Assembly: GCF_024198235.1 (NCBI RefSeq)
Contig: NZ_JAKCFB010000011.1
Coordinates: forward strand, 178,028 to 242,027
Length of the DNA: 64,000 nt
Direction of reading: 5' to 3'
Source of the DNA: Myxococcus dinghuensis
GTDB lineage: Bacteria; Myxococcota; Myxococcia; Myxococcales; Myxococcaceae
In this document: positions 10,359 through 18,387 of the stretch, in pieces
How the letters are laid out: each line of letters begins with the position of its first letter
How positions within the stretch are numbered: the first letter of the stretch is position 1
Translations under genes and position numbers: made by a program
Notes under the pieces: generated by a model
What the model was told of the DNA's origin: nothing
Seen by the model: only the letters and a program-made list of their open reading frames with translations
Databases searched by the model: none

Positions 10359-11564
10359 TTAGGGATTGATGGTCGTCACGTACTGCGTCTTGCCATCCGC
10401 GACCTTCAGGATGACGGCGGACTTCACCGCGTTGCGCTTGTCGTCCAGCGTGATGGTGCCCGCCACGCCCGGGAAGTCCTTGGTCTGCGCGATGGCGTCG
10501 CGCACGGACGGGCCCGTCAGGTCCTTGGAGCGCTTGAGCGCCTCGATGGCCACGCGCGCCGCGTCGTACCCCAGCGCCGCGAGCGCGTCCGGCACGCTCT
10601 TGTACTCGGCCTTGTAGTCCGCGATGAACTTCTGCGTGCGAGGGTCCGGGTTGTCCGGCGAGTAGTGGTTGGAGAAGTAGTTGCCCTCCACCGCGCTGCC
10701 GCCCAGCTCGAAGAGCGTCGCGGAGTCCCAGCCGTCGCCGCCCATCAGCGGGACCTTCAGGCCCACCTCGCGCGCCTGGCGGGCGATGACGCCCACCTCG
10801 CTGTAGTAGCCCGGCACGTAGATGCCGTCCGGCTGCGCCTTCTTGATGGCGGTGAGCTGCGCGCGGTAGTCCGTGTCGCCCTGGCTGTAGCTCTGCTCGG
10901 CGACGAGCTTGCCGCCCATCTCCGTGAACTTCTGCTTGAACACGTTCGCCAGGTCGATGGAGTACGCGCTCTTGTTGTCCGTGAGCACCGCCACCTGCTT
11001 GAGCTTCAGGTCGTCGCGGGCGAACTTCGCCATCACGTAGCCCTGGAACGGGTCGATGAAGCAGACGCGGAAGATGTAGTCACCCTTCTGCGTGACGGTG
11101 ACGTTGGTGGAGGACGGGGTGATCATGGGCACGCCCGCCGCCTGCGCCTTGTCCGCCATGGCCAGCGAGTTGCTGGACGCCACGTCGCCGAGGATGAGCA
11201 CCACCTTGTCCTGGGTGATGAGGCGCGTGACGGCCTGCGCGGCCTCCTCGGGCTTGCTCTGGTTGTCGTAGACGCGGATGGCCAGCTTCTTGCCGTTCAC
11301 CCCACCGGCGGCGTTGGCCTCCTTGATGGCCAGCTCGATGCCGTTGCGCTGGGAGATGCCGAAGGTGGCCTGGCCCCCGGAGAGCGCGCCCACCTGGCCG
11401 AGCAGGATGGTGTCCGCGGCGGGGGGCGGCGTCGCGCCCGTGTTCGAGGACTGCCCCGGGGACTGAGTGCCTCCCTCACCGGATGGAGCGGGCTGCGTCT
11501 TCTTCTCGCAAGCGGCCGCCATGATGGCGAGCGCGGCGAGGAGCATCGGGGCAAGTCGTCGCAT
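10359..11564 (-). CDS. livK: Branched-chain amino-acid ABC transporter substrate-binding lipoprotein
   Basis: 401 aa with a lipoprotein signal (MRRLAPMLLAALAIMAAAC, Cys19), then a Ser/Gly/Pro-rich linker of about 30 residues and a type I periplasmic-binding (Leu/Ile/Val-binding) domain: ILLGQVGALSGGQATFG, NAAGGVNGKKL and ALGYDAARV are typical. The lipid anchor fits a tethered receptor rather than the free periplasmic LivJ/LivK of E. coli. The ribosome site AGGAGGAACG is strong. It is the first gene of the operon, behind the promoter at 11610-11638. Whether it is closer to LivJ or LivK is not decided. Confidence 0.92.
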   Translation of the reverse strand: MRRLAPMLLAALAIMAAACEKKTQPAPSGEGGTQSPGQSSNTGATPPPAADTILLGQVGALSGGQATFGISQRNGIELAIKEANAAGGVNGKKLAIRVYDNQSKPEEAAQAVTRLITQDKVVLILGDVASSNSLAMADKAQAAGVPMITPSSTNVTVTQKGDYIFRVCFIDPFQGYVMAKFARDDLKLKQVAVLTDNKSAYSIDLANVFKQKFTEMGGKLVAEQSYSQGDTDYRAQLTAIKKAQPDGIYVPGYYSEVGVIARQAREVGLKVPLMGGDGWDSATLFELGGSAVEGNYFSNHYSPDNPDPRTQKFIADYKAEYKSVPDALAALGYDAARVAIEALKRSKDLTGPSVRDAIAQTKDFPGVAGTITLDDKRNAVKSAVILKVADGKTQYVTTINP

Positions 11565-11964
11565 TCGGGGCGTTCCTCCTGGGGGGGACCGTTACGACAA
11601 AGCCCCGGTTTTCTAGGGGAGCCCTCTCCATGGGTCAAGCGCGCTGCCAGTCAGGCCCTCAACCCCGTACGCCCCGTGCGGTGCGTTATGGGGCCTGTCT
11701 GCCGGGCTCCGGCGGGCACGGCGTGGGGGCGCCCGCCCCGCCTCCCGCCCGCGCCAGGGCAGGCGACCTCGGGGTGAGGGGCAGCCACGGAGCCGAGCCC
11801 CACGCCCGGGTGTTGCCAGGGCACTGTTCATCCCCGGACCCGCTCCCACCTTCCGCTTGATGGAGCCTGGAGACATCGGGCGCTCGGCCCAGGCGACCCA
11901 TGGCGGCGCCCTGGCCACCCCCGGTGCCCCGCTCGCTCCATCCATCCAGGAGGAGGAGCCAGCC
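11565..11964. other. 400-bp divergent intergenic region
   Basis: This lies between livK (minus) and the PRC-barrel gene (plus). It holds the liv promoter and, at its plus-strand end, an AGGAGGAGG ribosome site. The rest is G+C-rich with short GC dyads. Open frames here have neither a ribosome site nor protein-like composition, so no gene is called. Confidence 0.6.
11610..11638 (-). promoter_or_regulatory. Sigma-70-type promoter of the liv operon
   Basis: On the minus strand: TTGACC (11638-11633), a 17-base spacer, and TAGAAA (11615-11610). The -35 matches 5/6 and the -10 matches 4/6 of the housekeeping consensus. Transcription would start about 40 nt before the livK ATG. Confidence 0.5.
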
Positions 11965-12831
11965 ATGTTCCAGCGCACAGACATCAACGAGGGAATGGTC
12001 GTCCGCAGCAACGACAACGAGAAGCTCGGCAAGGTCTTCGCCATCGGCGACGGCGCGTTCCACATCGAGCGGGGCCTGTTCTTCCCCAAGGACTACCGGG
12101 TCGCGTTCTCGGAGGTGAGCGACATCCGCAACGGAGAGGTCATCCTCAACCGGGGCAAGGACGCGCTCCAGCAGGTCTCCGAGTCCGAACGCGACGAGGG
12201 CACCGCCGTGGGCGCCGCGGGCGCGGGCGCGGGGCGGCTGACGGCCGTGGAGACCGAGCGGCGCGCCACCGTCACGCCCCTGGAGACCACGGAGACGCGC
12301 GTGACCACCGCCCGGGTGGACACGCCGGCGGACTACCGCGCGGAGCCCGACACGCTCCTGGGCACGGAGCGGCGCACCGACACCCGCCTGGGCTCGGACC
12401 TGCGCCAGGCCGCCGAGGACATGACCATCCCCGTGCACCGCGAGAAGCTCCAGGTGGACAAGCACGAGAAGCAGGCGGGCGAGGTGCGCGTGCACAAGGA
12501 CGTCGTCGAGGAGGAGGAGGTCATCAAGGTACCGCTGCGCCACGAGCGGGTGCGCGTGGAGCGCCGCGCGGTGACGTCCGACCGGCCAGCGGTGAGCGCC
12601 GCCTTCAAGGAGGAGACCATCGTCGTCCCGCTGCGCGGGGAGGAGGTGGAGGTCAGCAAGCGCTCGGTGCTGGACGAGGAGGTCGTCATCCACAAGGACA
12701 TCGTCGAGGAGGAGCGCGCCGTCTCCGAGCGGGTGCGCCACGAGAACGTGGACATCCGCACCGAGGGCGACATCGACTCCCCGCGCACCCTCAACGCCAC
12801 GTCCGACGACCCGGACCTGCGCCGCTCCTGA
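11965..12831 (+). CDS. PRC-barrel plus DUF2382 (YsnF/AvaK-type) protein
   Basis: 288 aa from the ATG at 11965, placed by an AGGAGGAGG ribosome site. Residues 1-65 form a PRC-barrel-like domain (GMVVRSNDNEKLGKVFAI). A flexible Ala/Gly/Thr-rich linker follows, and residues about 150-270 are DUF2382 with two internal repeats (IPVHREKLQVDKHE and VVPLRGEEVEVSKRS, each followed by VxVHKDVVEEE). There is no signal or membrane segment, so it is cytosolic. This architecture occurs in soil and radiation-tolerant bacteria and is usually linked to general stress; the biochemical role is unknown. Confidence 0.8.
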   Translation: MFQRTDINEGMVVRSNDNEKLGKVFAIGDGAFHIERGLFFPKDYRVAFSEVSDIRNGEVILNRGKDALQQVSESERDEGTAVGAAGAGAGRLTAVETERRATVTPLETTETRVTTARVDTPADYRAEPDTLLGTERRTDTRLGSDLRQAAEDMTIPVHREKLQVDKHEKQAGEVRVHKDVVEEEEVIKVPLRHERVRVERRAVTSDRPAVSAAFKEETIVVPLRGEEVEVSKRSVLDEEVVIHKDIVEEERAVSERVRHENVDIRTEGDIDSPRTLNATSDDPDLRRS

Positions 12832-12832
12832 A

Positions 12833-12895
12833 GTCCAGGCCCACGTCCTGGACCGGCAGGCGGGGCCCGGCGCCACGGGGTGCGCCGGTGGCCCC
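12833..12895. terminator. Two hairpins between convergent genes
   Basis: The first dyad is GTCCAGG (12833-12839) with CCTGGAC (12847-12853). The second, at 12862-12895, pairs GGGGCC-CGGCGC with GCGCCG-(GT bulge)-GGCCCC, a 12-bp GC stem with an 8-nt loop. They fill the 78-bp gap between convergent stops. There is no T-tract, so bidirectional termination is inferred from position and stem strength. Confidence 0.5.
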
Positions 12896-12909
12896 GCGCC
12901 GGGGCGACG

Positions 12910-14418
12910 CTAGCGGGCCTCCTTGCGCTGGAGCGCGGGGCGCCGCTTCTCCGTCTCCAGGTCGCCCACGCCCGGCCGCGCGGCGGCCGTGAGGTCCAGG
13001 CGGTTGAACTCCTTCATGCGGTCCGGGAACTGCCGGGAGACGAGGCGGGACAGGTCCGGCTCCTTCGAGGGCGCGCAGACCTCCACCAGCCGCTCCGCCA
13101 TCTCCCGCGCGGTGGCGTAGCGCTCCTGGGGGTTCTTGGAGAGCGCCATCTCCAGCACCTCCCACAGCGCCGGGGGGATGGGGTCCGGCCGGGACAGCCG
13201 GTCCAGGCAGATGGCGTGCATGGACGCCACCTCCTCGCCCCGGTCGAAGGCGCGCCGCCCGGTGAGGGCCTCGTAGAGGATGAGGCCCATGGCGAACAGG
13301 TCGCTGCGCGAGTCCAGCCGCTGCCCCCGCGCCTGCTCCGGCGACATGTAGAGCGGCTTGCCCTTCACGATGCCCGGCAGCGTCACCGCGCGCTGCGCCC
13401 GCGCCTTGGCCACCCCGAAGTCGAGCACCTTCACCCGACCGTCGAAGCCCACCATGAGGTTGTGCGGGGACAGGTCGCGGTGGACCAGGTTCATCGACGC
13501 GCCGTCCTCCCCCACGAGCAGGTGCGCCGCGTGCAGCCCCTGCAGCGCCTGGGACACCACCGCCACCGCCTCCGGGGGCGTCAGCGGCCGCTTGAGCGAG
13601 CGCAGCAACCGGTCCAGGTCCACGCCCCGCACCAGCTCCATGGCGATGAAGTACGACCCCTGGGATTCGCCGAAGTCGTACACGTGCACCAGGTTGGGGT
13701 GCGACAGCCTCAGGCCGATGCGCGCCTCGTCCAGGAACTGCTCGACGACGGCCCGGTCCGCGGACAGGTGCGGGAGGATGCGCTTGAGCGCCACCAGCCG
13801 GCCCAGCCCCTCCGGCCCGCGCGCCCGCGCCACCAGCACCTGCGCCATGCCGCCGGTGCCCAGGGGCGTCACCACCTCGTAGCGGCCGATGCGGCCTCTG
13901 GGCGACAGCGTGTCGTCCATGGCCAGCTCGTCCAGCCGCTCCACCGCGCCCTGCCCGTCCGTGAGCGCCAGGAAGCTCAGCACCGCCGTGTCGAGCTGCT
14001 CGCCGATGGCCTCCACCAGCTTCATCACCAGCTCGCCGCCGTCCGGGAACGGCCCCTCCAGCACCAGCCCCAGCCCGCCCAGCGTCAGCCGGCCCAGCGT
14101 CAGCTGCGTGCAGAACAGCGTCCGCCCGTCCTTGAGGGGACGGGGCCCCGTCCAGTGCGCCGCCTGGAAGACGTCCACCCCCAGCTCCCCCAGCACCCGC
14201 GTGAGCACCGGCCCCCGCGTGCCTCGCAGCGACACGAAGCCCGCCGGCGCGTGCACCATGCGCGCGCACTGCGTGAGGAAGACGTCCAGCCCCGCGTCCA
14301 GCGTCAGCCCGCGCGAAAGGCAGTCCTCGAGGATGTCGTCCGACATCCGGTGGACGGACACCAGTCCGCGCAGGAACGCGACTTCGGCTTCAAGGGAGGG
14401 GAATTCCACGAGGCGCAT
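12910..14418 (-). CDS. Ser/Thr protein kinase with N-terminal GAF-like region
   Basis: 502 aa. Residues 1-165 resemble a GAF-type sensor fold (VFLTQCARMVHAPAGFVSL, then a strand-rich part). The Hanks-type kinase domain runs from about 179 to 445: glycine loop GTGGMA (187-192), catalytic Lys212, HRDLSPHN with Asp315, DFG at 333-335 and an APE-like MSPEQ at 358-362. The tail (450-502) is basic and Pro/Arg-rich. There is no membrane segment, so it is a cytoplasmic kinase. It begins 42 bp after the small membrane-protein gene and is probably part of the grpE-dnaK run. The catalytic set is complete, so it should be active; the signal and substrates are unknown. Confidence 0.9.
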   Translation of the reverse strand: MRLVEFPSLEAEVAFLRGLVSVHRMSDDILEDCLSRGLTLDAGLDVFLTQCARMVHAPAGFVSLRGTRGPVLTRVLGELGVDVFQAAHWTGPRPLKDGRTLFCTQLTLGRLTLGGLGLVLEGPFPDGGELVMKLVEAIGEQLDTAVLSFLALTDGQGAVERLDELAMDDTLSPRGRIGRYEVVTPLGTGGMAQVLVARARGPEGLGRLVALKRILPHLSADRAVVEQFLDEARIGLRLSHPNLVHVYDFGESQGSYFIAMELVRGVDLDRLLRSLKRPLTPPEAVAVVSQALQGLHAAHLLVGEDGASMNLVHRDLSPHNLMVGFDGRVKVLDFGVAKARAQRAVTLPGIVKGKPLYMSPEQARGQRLDSRSDLFAMGLILYEALTGRRAFDRGEEVASMHAICLDRLSRPDPIPPALWEVLEMALSKNPQERYATAREMAERLVEVCAPSKEPDLSRLVSRQFPDRMKEFNRLDLTAAARPGVGDLETEKRRPALQRKEAR

Positions 14419-14460
14419 TCAACCTCGTGGCACGCCTTCCCTGGAAGACAGGACAAACCG

Positions 14461-14760
14461 CTAGACGCGCTCGCGGTCCTTCAATCCAACACTCGAACCG
14501 ATGGAGCGCTCGGTGCTCGCGGGGAGGGAGCGGGGGGAGCGGGCGTCCAGCAGGCCGTGGACCTCCAGCATGTGCTCCAGGTGCGCCACGCGGTCGCGCA
14601 GCTGGGACACCTCCGGGTTGGCGCCGAGCTGCGCCTCGCGCAGGCGGATGAAGGCCTCCAGCGCGGGCTTGAGCGAGAAGCGCAGCGTCAGGCCCAACAG
14701 GGGGATGCCCGCGACCATGGCCACGACCAGGACCACGACGATGCCTTCGACTGGAGCCAC
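14461..14760 (-). CDS. Small single-span membrane protein with coiled coil
   Basis: 99 aa from a GTG. Residues 5-30 are one hydrophobic span (GIVVVLVVAMVAGIPLLGL), and residues 35-72 are a charged amphipathic helix (LREAQLGANPEVSQLRDRVAHLEHMLEV) that could form a coiled coil, followed by a Ser-rich basic tail. The layout (TM then cytosolic coiled coil) resembles PspB, but I see no clear homology. It lies 86 bp after dnaK and 42 bp before the kinase on the same strand, so it may link the chaperone and kinase genes. Confidence 0.65.
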   Translation of the reverse strand: MAPVEGIVVVLVVAMVAGIPLLGLTLRFSLKPALEAFIRLREAQLGANPEVSQLRDRVAHLEHMLEVHGLLDARSPRSLPASTERSIGSSVGLKDRERV

Positions 14761-14795
14761 GAGGTACCTCGGAACGAATGGGGGATGCGCTCACT

Positions 14796-14813
14796 ACGCG
14801 CGGGCACGCGCGT
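14796..14813 (-). terminator. 7-bp GC hairpin 3' of dnaK
   Basis: ACGCGCG (14796-14802), loop GGCA, CGCGCGT (14807-14813). It lies about 35 nt beyond the dnaK stop and before the next gene. No T-tract follows, so it may be a weak terminator or an mRNA end-protecting stem that lowers expression of the downstream genes. Confidence 0.35.
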
Positions 14814-14846
14814 GATTGCAATCCCCTCCCGAGGCTTTGGCCCGGG

Positions 14847-16670
14847 CTAGCTCGCCTGGCCGGTGTAGATGGCGTCCGCGATGCGGTAGGCGCTGCCCTC
14901 CAGCCGCTGGAAGGCCTCCTTGAGGGCGACGGCGTCGGAGGTGTTGAGCAGGCCCTTGAGCCGCTCCAGGTCCGCCTTGATCTCCTCGCGGTCCTTCTCC
15001 GACAGGAGGCTGGCGTACTCCTCCAGGCTCTTCTCCGTCGTGTAGATGAGGCCGTCCGCGTTGTTGCGCAGCTCCGCCAGCTCCTTCTTCTTCTTGTCGT
15101 CGGAGGCGTGCGACTGCGCGTCGGAGATCATCGCCTGGATCTCCGCCTCCGACAGGCCGGAGTTGCTCACCACGCGCACCTGCTGCACCTTGCCGGTGCC
15201 CAGGTCCTTGGCGCTGACGTGGACGATGCCGTTGGCGTCGATGTCGAACGACACCTCGATCTGGGGCACGCCGCGCGGCGCCGGGGGGATGCCCACCAGT
15301 TCGAAGCGCGCGAGCGTCTTGTTGTCCGCCGCCATCTCACGCTCGCCCTGGAGCACGTGCACGCTCACCAGCGGCTGGTTGTCCACCGCCGTGGAGAACA
15401 CCTGGCTCTTCTTGCAGGGGATGGTGGTGTTCTTGTCGATGATCTTCGTGAAGACGCCGCCGGCCGTCTCCACGCCCAGCGACAGGGGCGTCACGTCCAG
15501 GAGGAGGACGTCCTTCACCTCGCCCTTGAGCACGCCACCCTGGATGGCCGCGCCCACGGCGACGACCTCGTCCGGGTTGATGCCCTTGTGCGGCTCCTTG
15601 CCGAAGAACTCCTTCACCTTCTGCTGCACGCGCGGCATGCGCGTCATGCCGCCCACCAGGAGCACCTGGTTGACGTGCTGCGCGGTGATGCCCGCGTCCT
15701 TGAGGGCGATCTTGCAGGGCTCGATGGTGCGGTCGACCAGGTCGGACACCAGCGCCTCGAACGTGGCGCGGTCCACCGTCTCCGTCAGGTGCTTGGGCCC
15801 GGAGGCATCCGCGGTGATGAACGGCAGGTTCACCTCCGTCTCCGGCGCGCTGGACAGCTCGTGCTTGGCGCGCTCGGCGGCCTCCTTCAGGCGCTGCAGC
15901 GCCATGCGGTCCTTGCGCAGGTCCAGGCCGTTGTTCTGCTCGGCGAAGCGCTTGGCCAGGTAGTCGATGAGGCGCTGGTCGAAGTCCTCGCCGCCCAGGA
16001 ACGTGTCGCCGTTGGTGCTCTTGACCTCGAACACGCCGGCGGTCAGCTCCAGGATGGAGATATCGAACGTGCCGCCGCCCAGGTCGTAGACGGCCACGCG
16101 CTCCGTGCCGCCGTCCTTCACCTTGTCCAGGCCGTACGCCAGCGCCGCCGCCGTGGGCTCGTTGATGATGCGCAGGACGTTGAGGCCGGCGATGCGGCCC
16201 GCGTCCTTGGTGGCCTGGCGCTGGCTGTCGTTGAAGTACGCGGGGACGGTGATGACCGCCTCGGTGACGGGCTCTCCGAGGTAGTCCTCCGCCGTCTGCT
16301 TCATCTTCATCAGCACGATGGCGGAGACCTCCGGCGGGCTGTGGCCCTTGCCGCGGATCTCCACCCACGCGTCGCCGTTGGGGCTGGCGGCCACCCGGAA
16401 CGAGCTGACGCCGATGGCCTTCTTCGCCTCCGGCGAGTCGAACTTGCGGCCGATGAGCCGCTTCACCGCGAAGACGGTGTTCTCCGGGTTGGTGATGGCC
16501 TGCCGCTTGGCAATCTGGCCCACCAGCCGCTCACCGGAGTCGGTGAAGCCCACCATGGAGGGCGTGGTGCGGCTGCCCTCGCTGTTGGGGATGACCACCG
16601 GCTCGCCGCCTTCCATGACGGCGACGCACGAGTTGGTCGTTCCGAGGTCGATTCCAATCACCTTGGCCAT
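14847..16670 (-). CDS. dnaK: DnaK/Hsp70 chaperone, divergent C-terminus (SglK-like candidate)
   Basis: 607 aa. The ATPase domain is intact: GIDLGTTNS (6-14), the [10 protein letters not shown] phosphate loop and LVGGMTRMP. The substrate-binding domain follows ([11 protein letters not shown], then [15 protein letters not shown]). It is about 30 residues shorter than E. coli DnaK and ends IYTGQAS, lacking the acidic EEV-type tail of housekeeping DnaK. The start lies 5 bp after the grpE stop, with its GGGGGAG ribosome site inside grpE. In M. xanthus the DnaK homologue SglK, encoded beside the GrpE homologue GrpS, is needed for fibrils and social gliding. A grpE-dnaK pair without dnaJ, with a non-standard tail and in the same window as a dif-like cluster, fits that locus; identity is inferred. 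Confidence 0.9.
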   Translation of the reverse strand: MAKVIGIDLGTTNSCVAVMEGGEPVVIPNSEGSRTTPSMVGFTDSGERLVGQIAKRQAITNPENTVFAVKRLIGRKFDSPEAKKAIGVSSFRVAASPNGDAWVEIRGKGHSPPEVSAIVLMKMKQTAEDYLGEPVTEAVITVPAYFNDSQRQATKDAGRIAGLNVLRIINEPTAAALAYGLDKVKDGGTERVAVYDLGGGTFDISILELTAGVFEVKSTNGDTFLGGEDFDQRLIDYLAKRFAEQNNGLDLRKDRMALQRLKEAAERAKHELSSAPETEVNLPFITADASGPKHLTETVDRATFEALVSDLVDRTIEPCKIALKDAGITAQHVNQVLLVGGMTRMPRVQQKVKEFFGKEPHKGINPDEVVAVGAAIQGGVLKGEVKDVLLLDVTPLSLGVETAGGVFTKIIDKNTTIPCKKSQVFSTAVDNQPLVSVHVLQGEREMAADNKTLARFELVGIPPAPRGVPQIEVSFDIDANGIVHVSAKDLGTGKVQQVRVVSNSGLSEAEIQAMISDAQSHASDDKKKKELAELRNNADGLIYTTEKSLEEYASLLSEKDREEIKADLERLKGLLNTSDAVALKEAFQRLEGSAYRIADAIYTGQAS

Positions 16671-16675
16671 GACGC

Positions 16676-17557
16676 TTACTGACTCCCCCCGGACGTGCTG
16701 CTATCGGACTGCTCGGTCGCCTCGGCCCGCGGCTCACCTTCGGCCGACGGGGTCGGCGCCTCGGGCTGGGGCGGACTGGAAGTTGCCTCGACGGGCGCGC
16801 TCTCCGCGGGGGCGCGCGCGACGACGACCATGGCGGGGCGCACCAGCCGGTCGTTGAGGAAGAAGCCGCGCACCACCTCGTAGGCCACGTGGCCTGGGGG
16901 CGTGTCCGCCGTCTCCACCTGCTGGATGGCCTCGTGCATGCGCGGGTCGAAAGGCTGGCCCTTGGCGCTGAAGGACTTCACCCCGTGGCGGCCGAGCGCG
17001 TCCTCGAAGGACTTGCGCGTCATGGCCACGCCCTTCTGGAAGCTGTCCAGGTCGGGGGCCTTGGTGGCCGCCTCGAGCGCGCGGTCCAGGTTGTCCAGCA
17101 CCGGGAGCAGGTCCTTGAGCAGCTTCTCCGAACCGAAGCGCTGGACCTCCTCCTTCTCCTTCTGCGCGCGCTTGCGGTAGTTCTCCAGGTCGGCGGCGGC
17201 GCGGACCATGCGCTCCTGCGCCTCCTTCGCGCGCTCGTGCGCGTCGCGCAGCCGCTCCAGGGTCTCGCGACCCTTGGCCTGGCTGAACTCGACCTGGGCC
17301 TTGAGCGCCTCGACCTCCTGGCGCAACGCGGCCACCTCGTCGGCGGTGGCCGCCGCGACGGGCGCGGGGTCCTCCGTCGAGACGGCGACGCCCTCGTCGG
17401 AGGAGGACGGGGACCCGGAGGCTTCCACCTCGATGACGGTCACCTCGTCCTCTTCCTCCATGCGACGCTCGACGCTGCGAACCGCCGCGTCGATGACGTC
17501 CTGCCCGATTTCCGCCTGGATGCTGTCCTTCTCACTTGCGCCGGCCACGGTGCTCAC
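16676..17557 (-). CDS. grpE: GrpE nucleotide-exchange factor (GrpS-like)
   Basis: About 293 aa from the GTG at 17557; a GTG at 17548 or a TTG at 17584 in the same frame are also possible and none has a strong ribosome site. The GrpE core is at residues about 85-250: a long coiled coil ([14 protein letters not shown] onward), [26 protein letters not shown], and the beta-domain [17 protein letters not shown]. There is an 80-residue acidic/Ser-rich N-terminal extension and a 50-residue Pro/Glu/Ala/Ser tail, making it well above the usual 190-200 aa. It lies directly upstream of dnaK and should release ADP from it. Confidence 0.88.
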   Translation of the reverse strand: MSTVAGASEKDSIQAEIGQDVIDAAVRSVERRMEEEDEVTVIEVEASGSPSSSDEGVAVSTEDPAPVAAATADEVAALRQEVEALKAQVEFSQAKGRETLERLRDAHERAKEAQERMVRAAADLENYRKRAQKEKEEVQRFGSEKLLKDLLPVLDNLDRALEAATKAPDLDSFQKGVAMTRKSFEDALGRHGVKSFSAKGQPFDPRMHEAIQQVETADTPPGHVAYEVVRGFFLNDRLVRPAMVVVARAPAESAPVEATSSPPQPEAPTPSAEGEPRAEATEQSDSSTSGGSQ

Positions 17558-17615
17558 TATCTCACGCACTTCACACCGTTCCAACTCTCTGGAACGACTG
17601 GCGGAACCCAGACCC

Positions 17616-17631
17616 GGCGTGTGGACACGCC
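17616..17631. promoter_or_regulatory. 16-bp perfect palindrome upstream of grpE
   Basis: GGCGTGT-GG-ACACGCC; flanking bases extend the symmetry imperfectly (CC on the left, GG on the right). The 2-nt centre is too tight for a good RNA loop, so a dimeric regulator site is more likely than a terminator. It sits 59 bp before the grpE start and 22 bp after the stop of the H1-tail gene. It does not look like the CIRCE element (TTAGCACTC-N9-GAGTGCTAA). Confidence 0.4.
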
Positions 17632-17652
17632 AGGTTCAGGAGGAACGGAACT

Positions 17653-18156
17653 TCACGTTCCCGCGGTGGGCTTGCGCGGAGCCCGGCCGAGCGACTTCTT
17701 GGGCGCGGCGGCCTTCTTCGCCGCCCGCTTGCCGGAACCGGAGGCGGCGCTCTTGGCGGCGGCCTTCTTGCGGCCGATGGACTTGGTGCCGGCCTTCTTG
17801 GCGGCGCGAGGGGCCTCGGCCTTGGGCGCGGCGCGCTCGTTCGAGGAGGCCTTGCTGGAGGGGGCCTCCTCGCTGGCGGAGCCCTCCGCTCCGGGGTTCG
17901 ACTTGAAGGCGCGCTCCACGGCGCTCTCCACCTGCTGGGCGGCCTGTTCGATCTTCTCCGCCGCCACCTTGGTGGTGCTGGCCGCCCAGGTGCGCAGTTG
18001 CTCCAGGCCCTCCTTCACCTTGGCCTGCTTCTCCGGGTCCTTCACCTCCTTGAGCAGACGCTGGGCCTCGCCGCGGAGGTCGTCGGTCGTCCGCTTGAGC
18101 TCGTCCCCGGTGCGCTTCAGGAACTCCATGAGCTGCTTGTCCCACTTCTCGGCCAT
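17653..18156 (-). CDS. Small charged protein with histone H1-like Lys/Ala tail
   Basis: 167 aa from the ATG at 18156 (GAGAGGA ribosome site). Residues 1-90 are a highly charged, largely helical region (LMEFLKRTGDELKRTTDD, AAEKIEQAAQQVESAVE) resembling phasin or apolipoprotein-like amphipathic helices. From about 100 the sequence is rich in Ala, Lys and Pro (AAKKAGTKSIGRKKAAAK and similar), like eukaryotic H1 tails and bacterial HctB/AlgP-type proteins. It is probably a nucleoid- or polymer-binding protein; DNA binding is inferred from the tail only. Confidence 0.7.
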   Translation of the reverse strand: MAEKWDKQLMEFLKRTGDELKRTTDDLRGEAQRLLKEVKDPEKQAKVKEGLEQLRTWAASTTKVAAEKIEQAAQQVESAVERAFKSNPGAEGSASEEAPSSKASSNERAAPKAEAPRAAKKAGTKSIGRKKAAAKSAASGSGKRAAKKAAAPKKSLGRAPRKPTAGT

Positions 18157-18387
18157 TGCGCGTGTCCTCTCGTCGGGTGGCGCAGAGCCCCCCGGGCTCC
18201 GTGGTCCACGCAATATGTCACGGCCGGGCCCCCCGCTGATTGCGGTTCCAGCGCCGGCGGGTGTGCCCGCCACGAGCGCGGCCCGTGCGGGGATGTCAAC
18301 GGGACGGCTCCATGTGGGACACGAATGTGTCTAGAGTGTTGCACTTCCGGGTCCCGCCACGCGGGCACCCGAGGGAGTCCTCGAACC
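18157..18387. other. Divergent intergenic region with a GAGCCC/GGGCTC dyad
   Basis: 231 bp between the H1-tail gene (minus) and the nuclease-like lipoprotein gene (plus). A dyad GAGCCC-CCC-GGGCTC at 18185-18199 lies in the presumed leader of the minus-strand gene. On the plus strand, 18328-18343 partly matches a sigma-54 promoter (TTGCA half good, -24 GG half missing one G), too weak to call. Confidence 0.4.

Noticed and set aside
11565..11964. A small gene in the intergenic region between livK and the PRC-barrel gene.
   Set aside because: Frames here lack a ribosome site and protein-like composition, and the liv promoter lies in the same stretch.
18328..18343. Possible sigma-54 promoter before the nuclease-like gene.
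   Set aside because: The TTGCA half fits, but the invariant GG of the -24 half is GT. Too weak without an enhancer-binding site.
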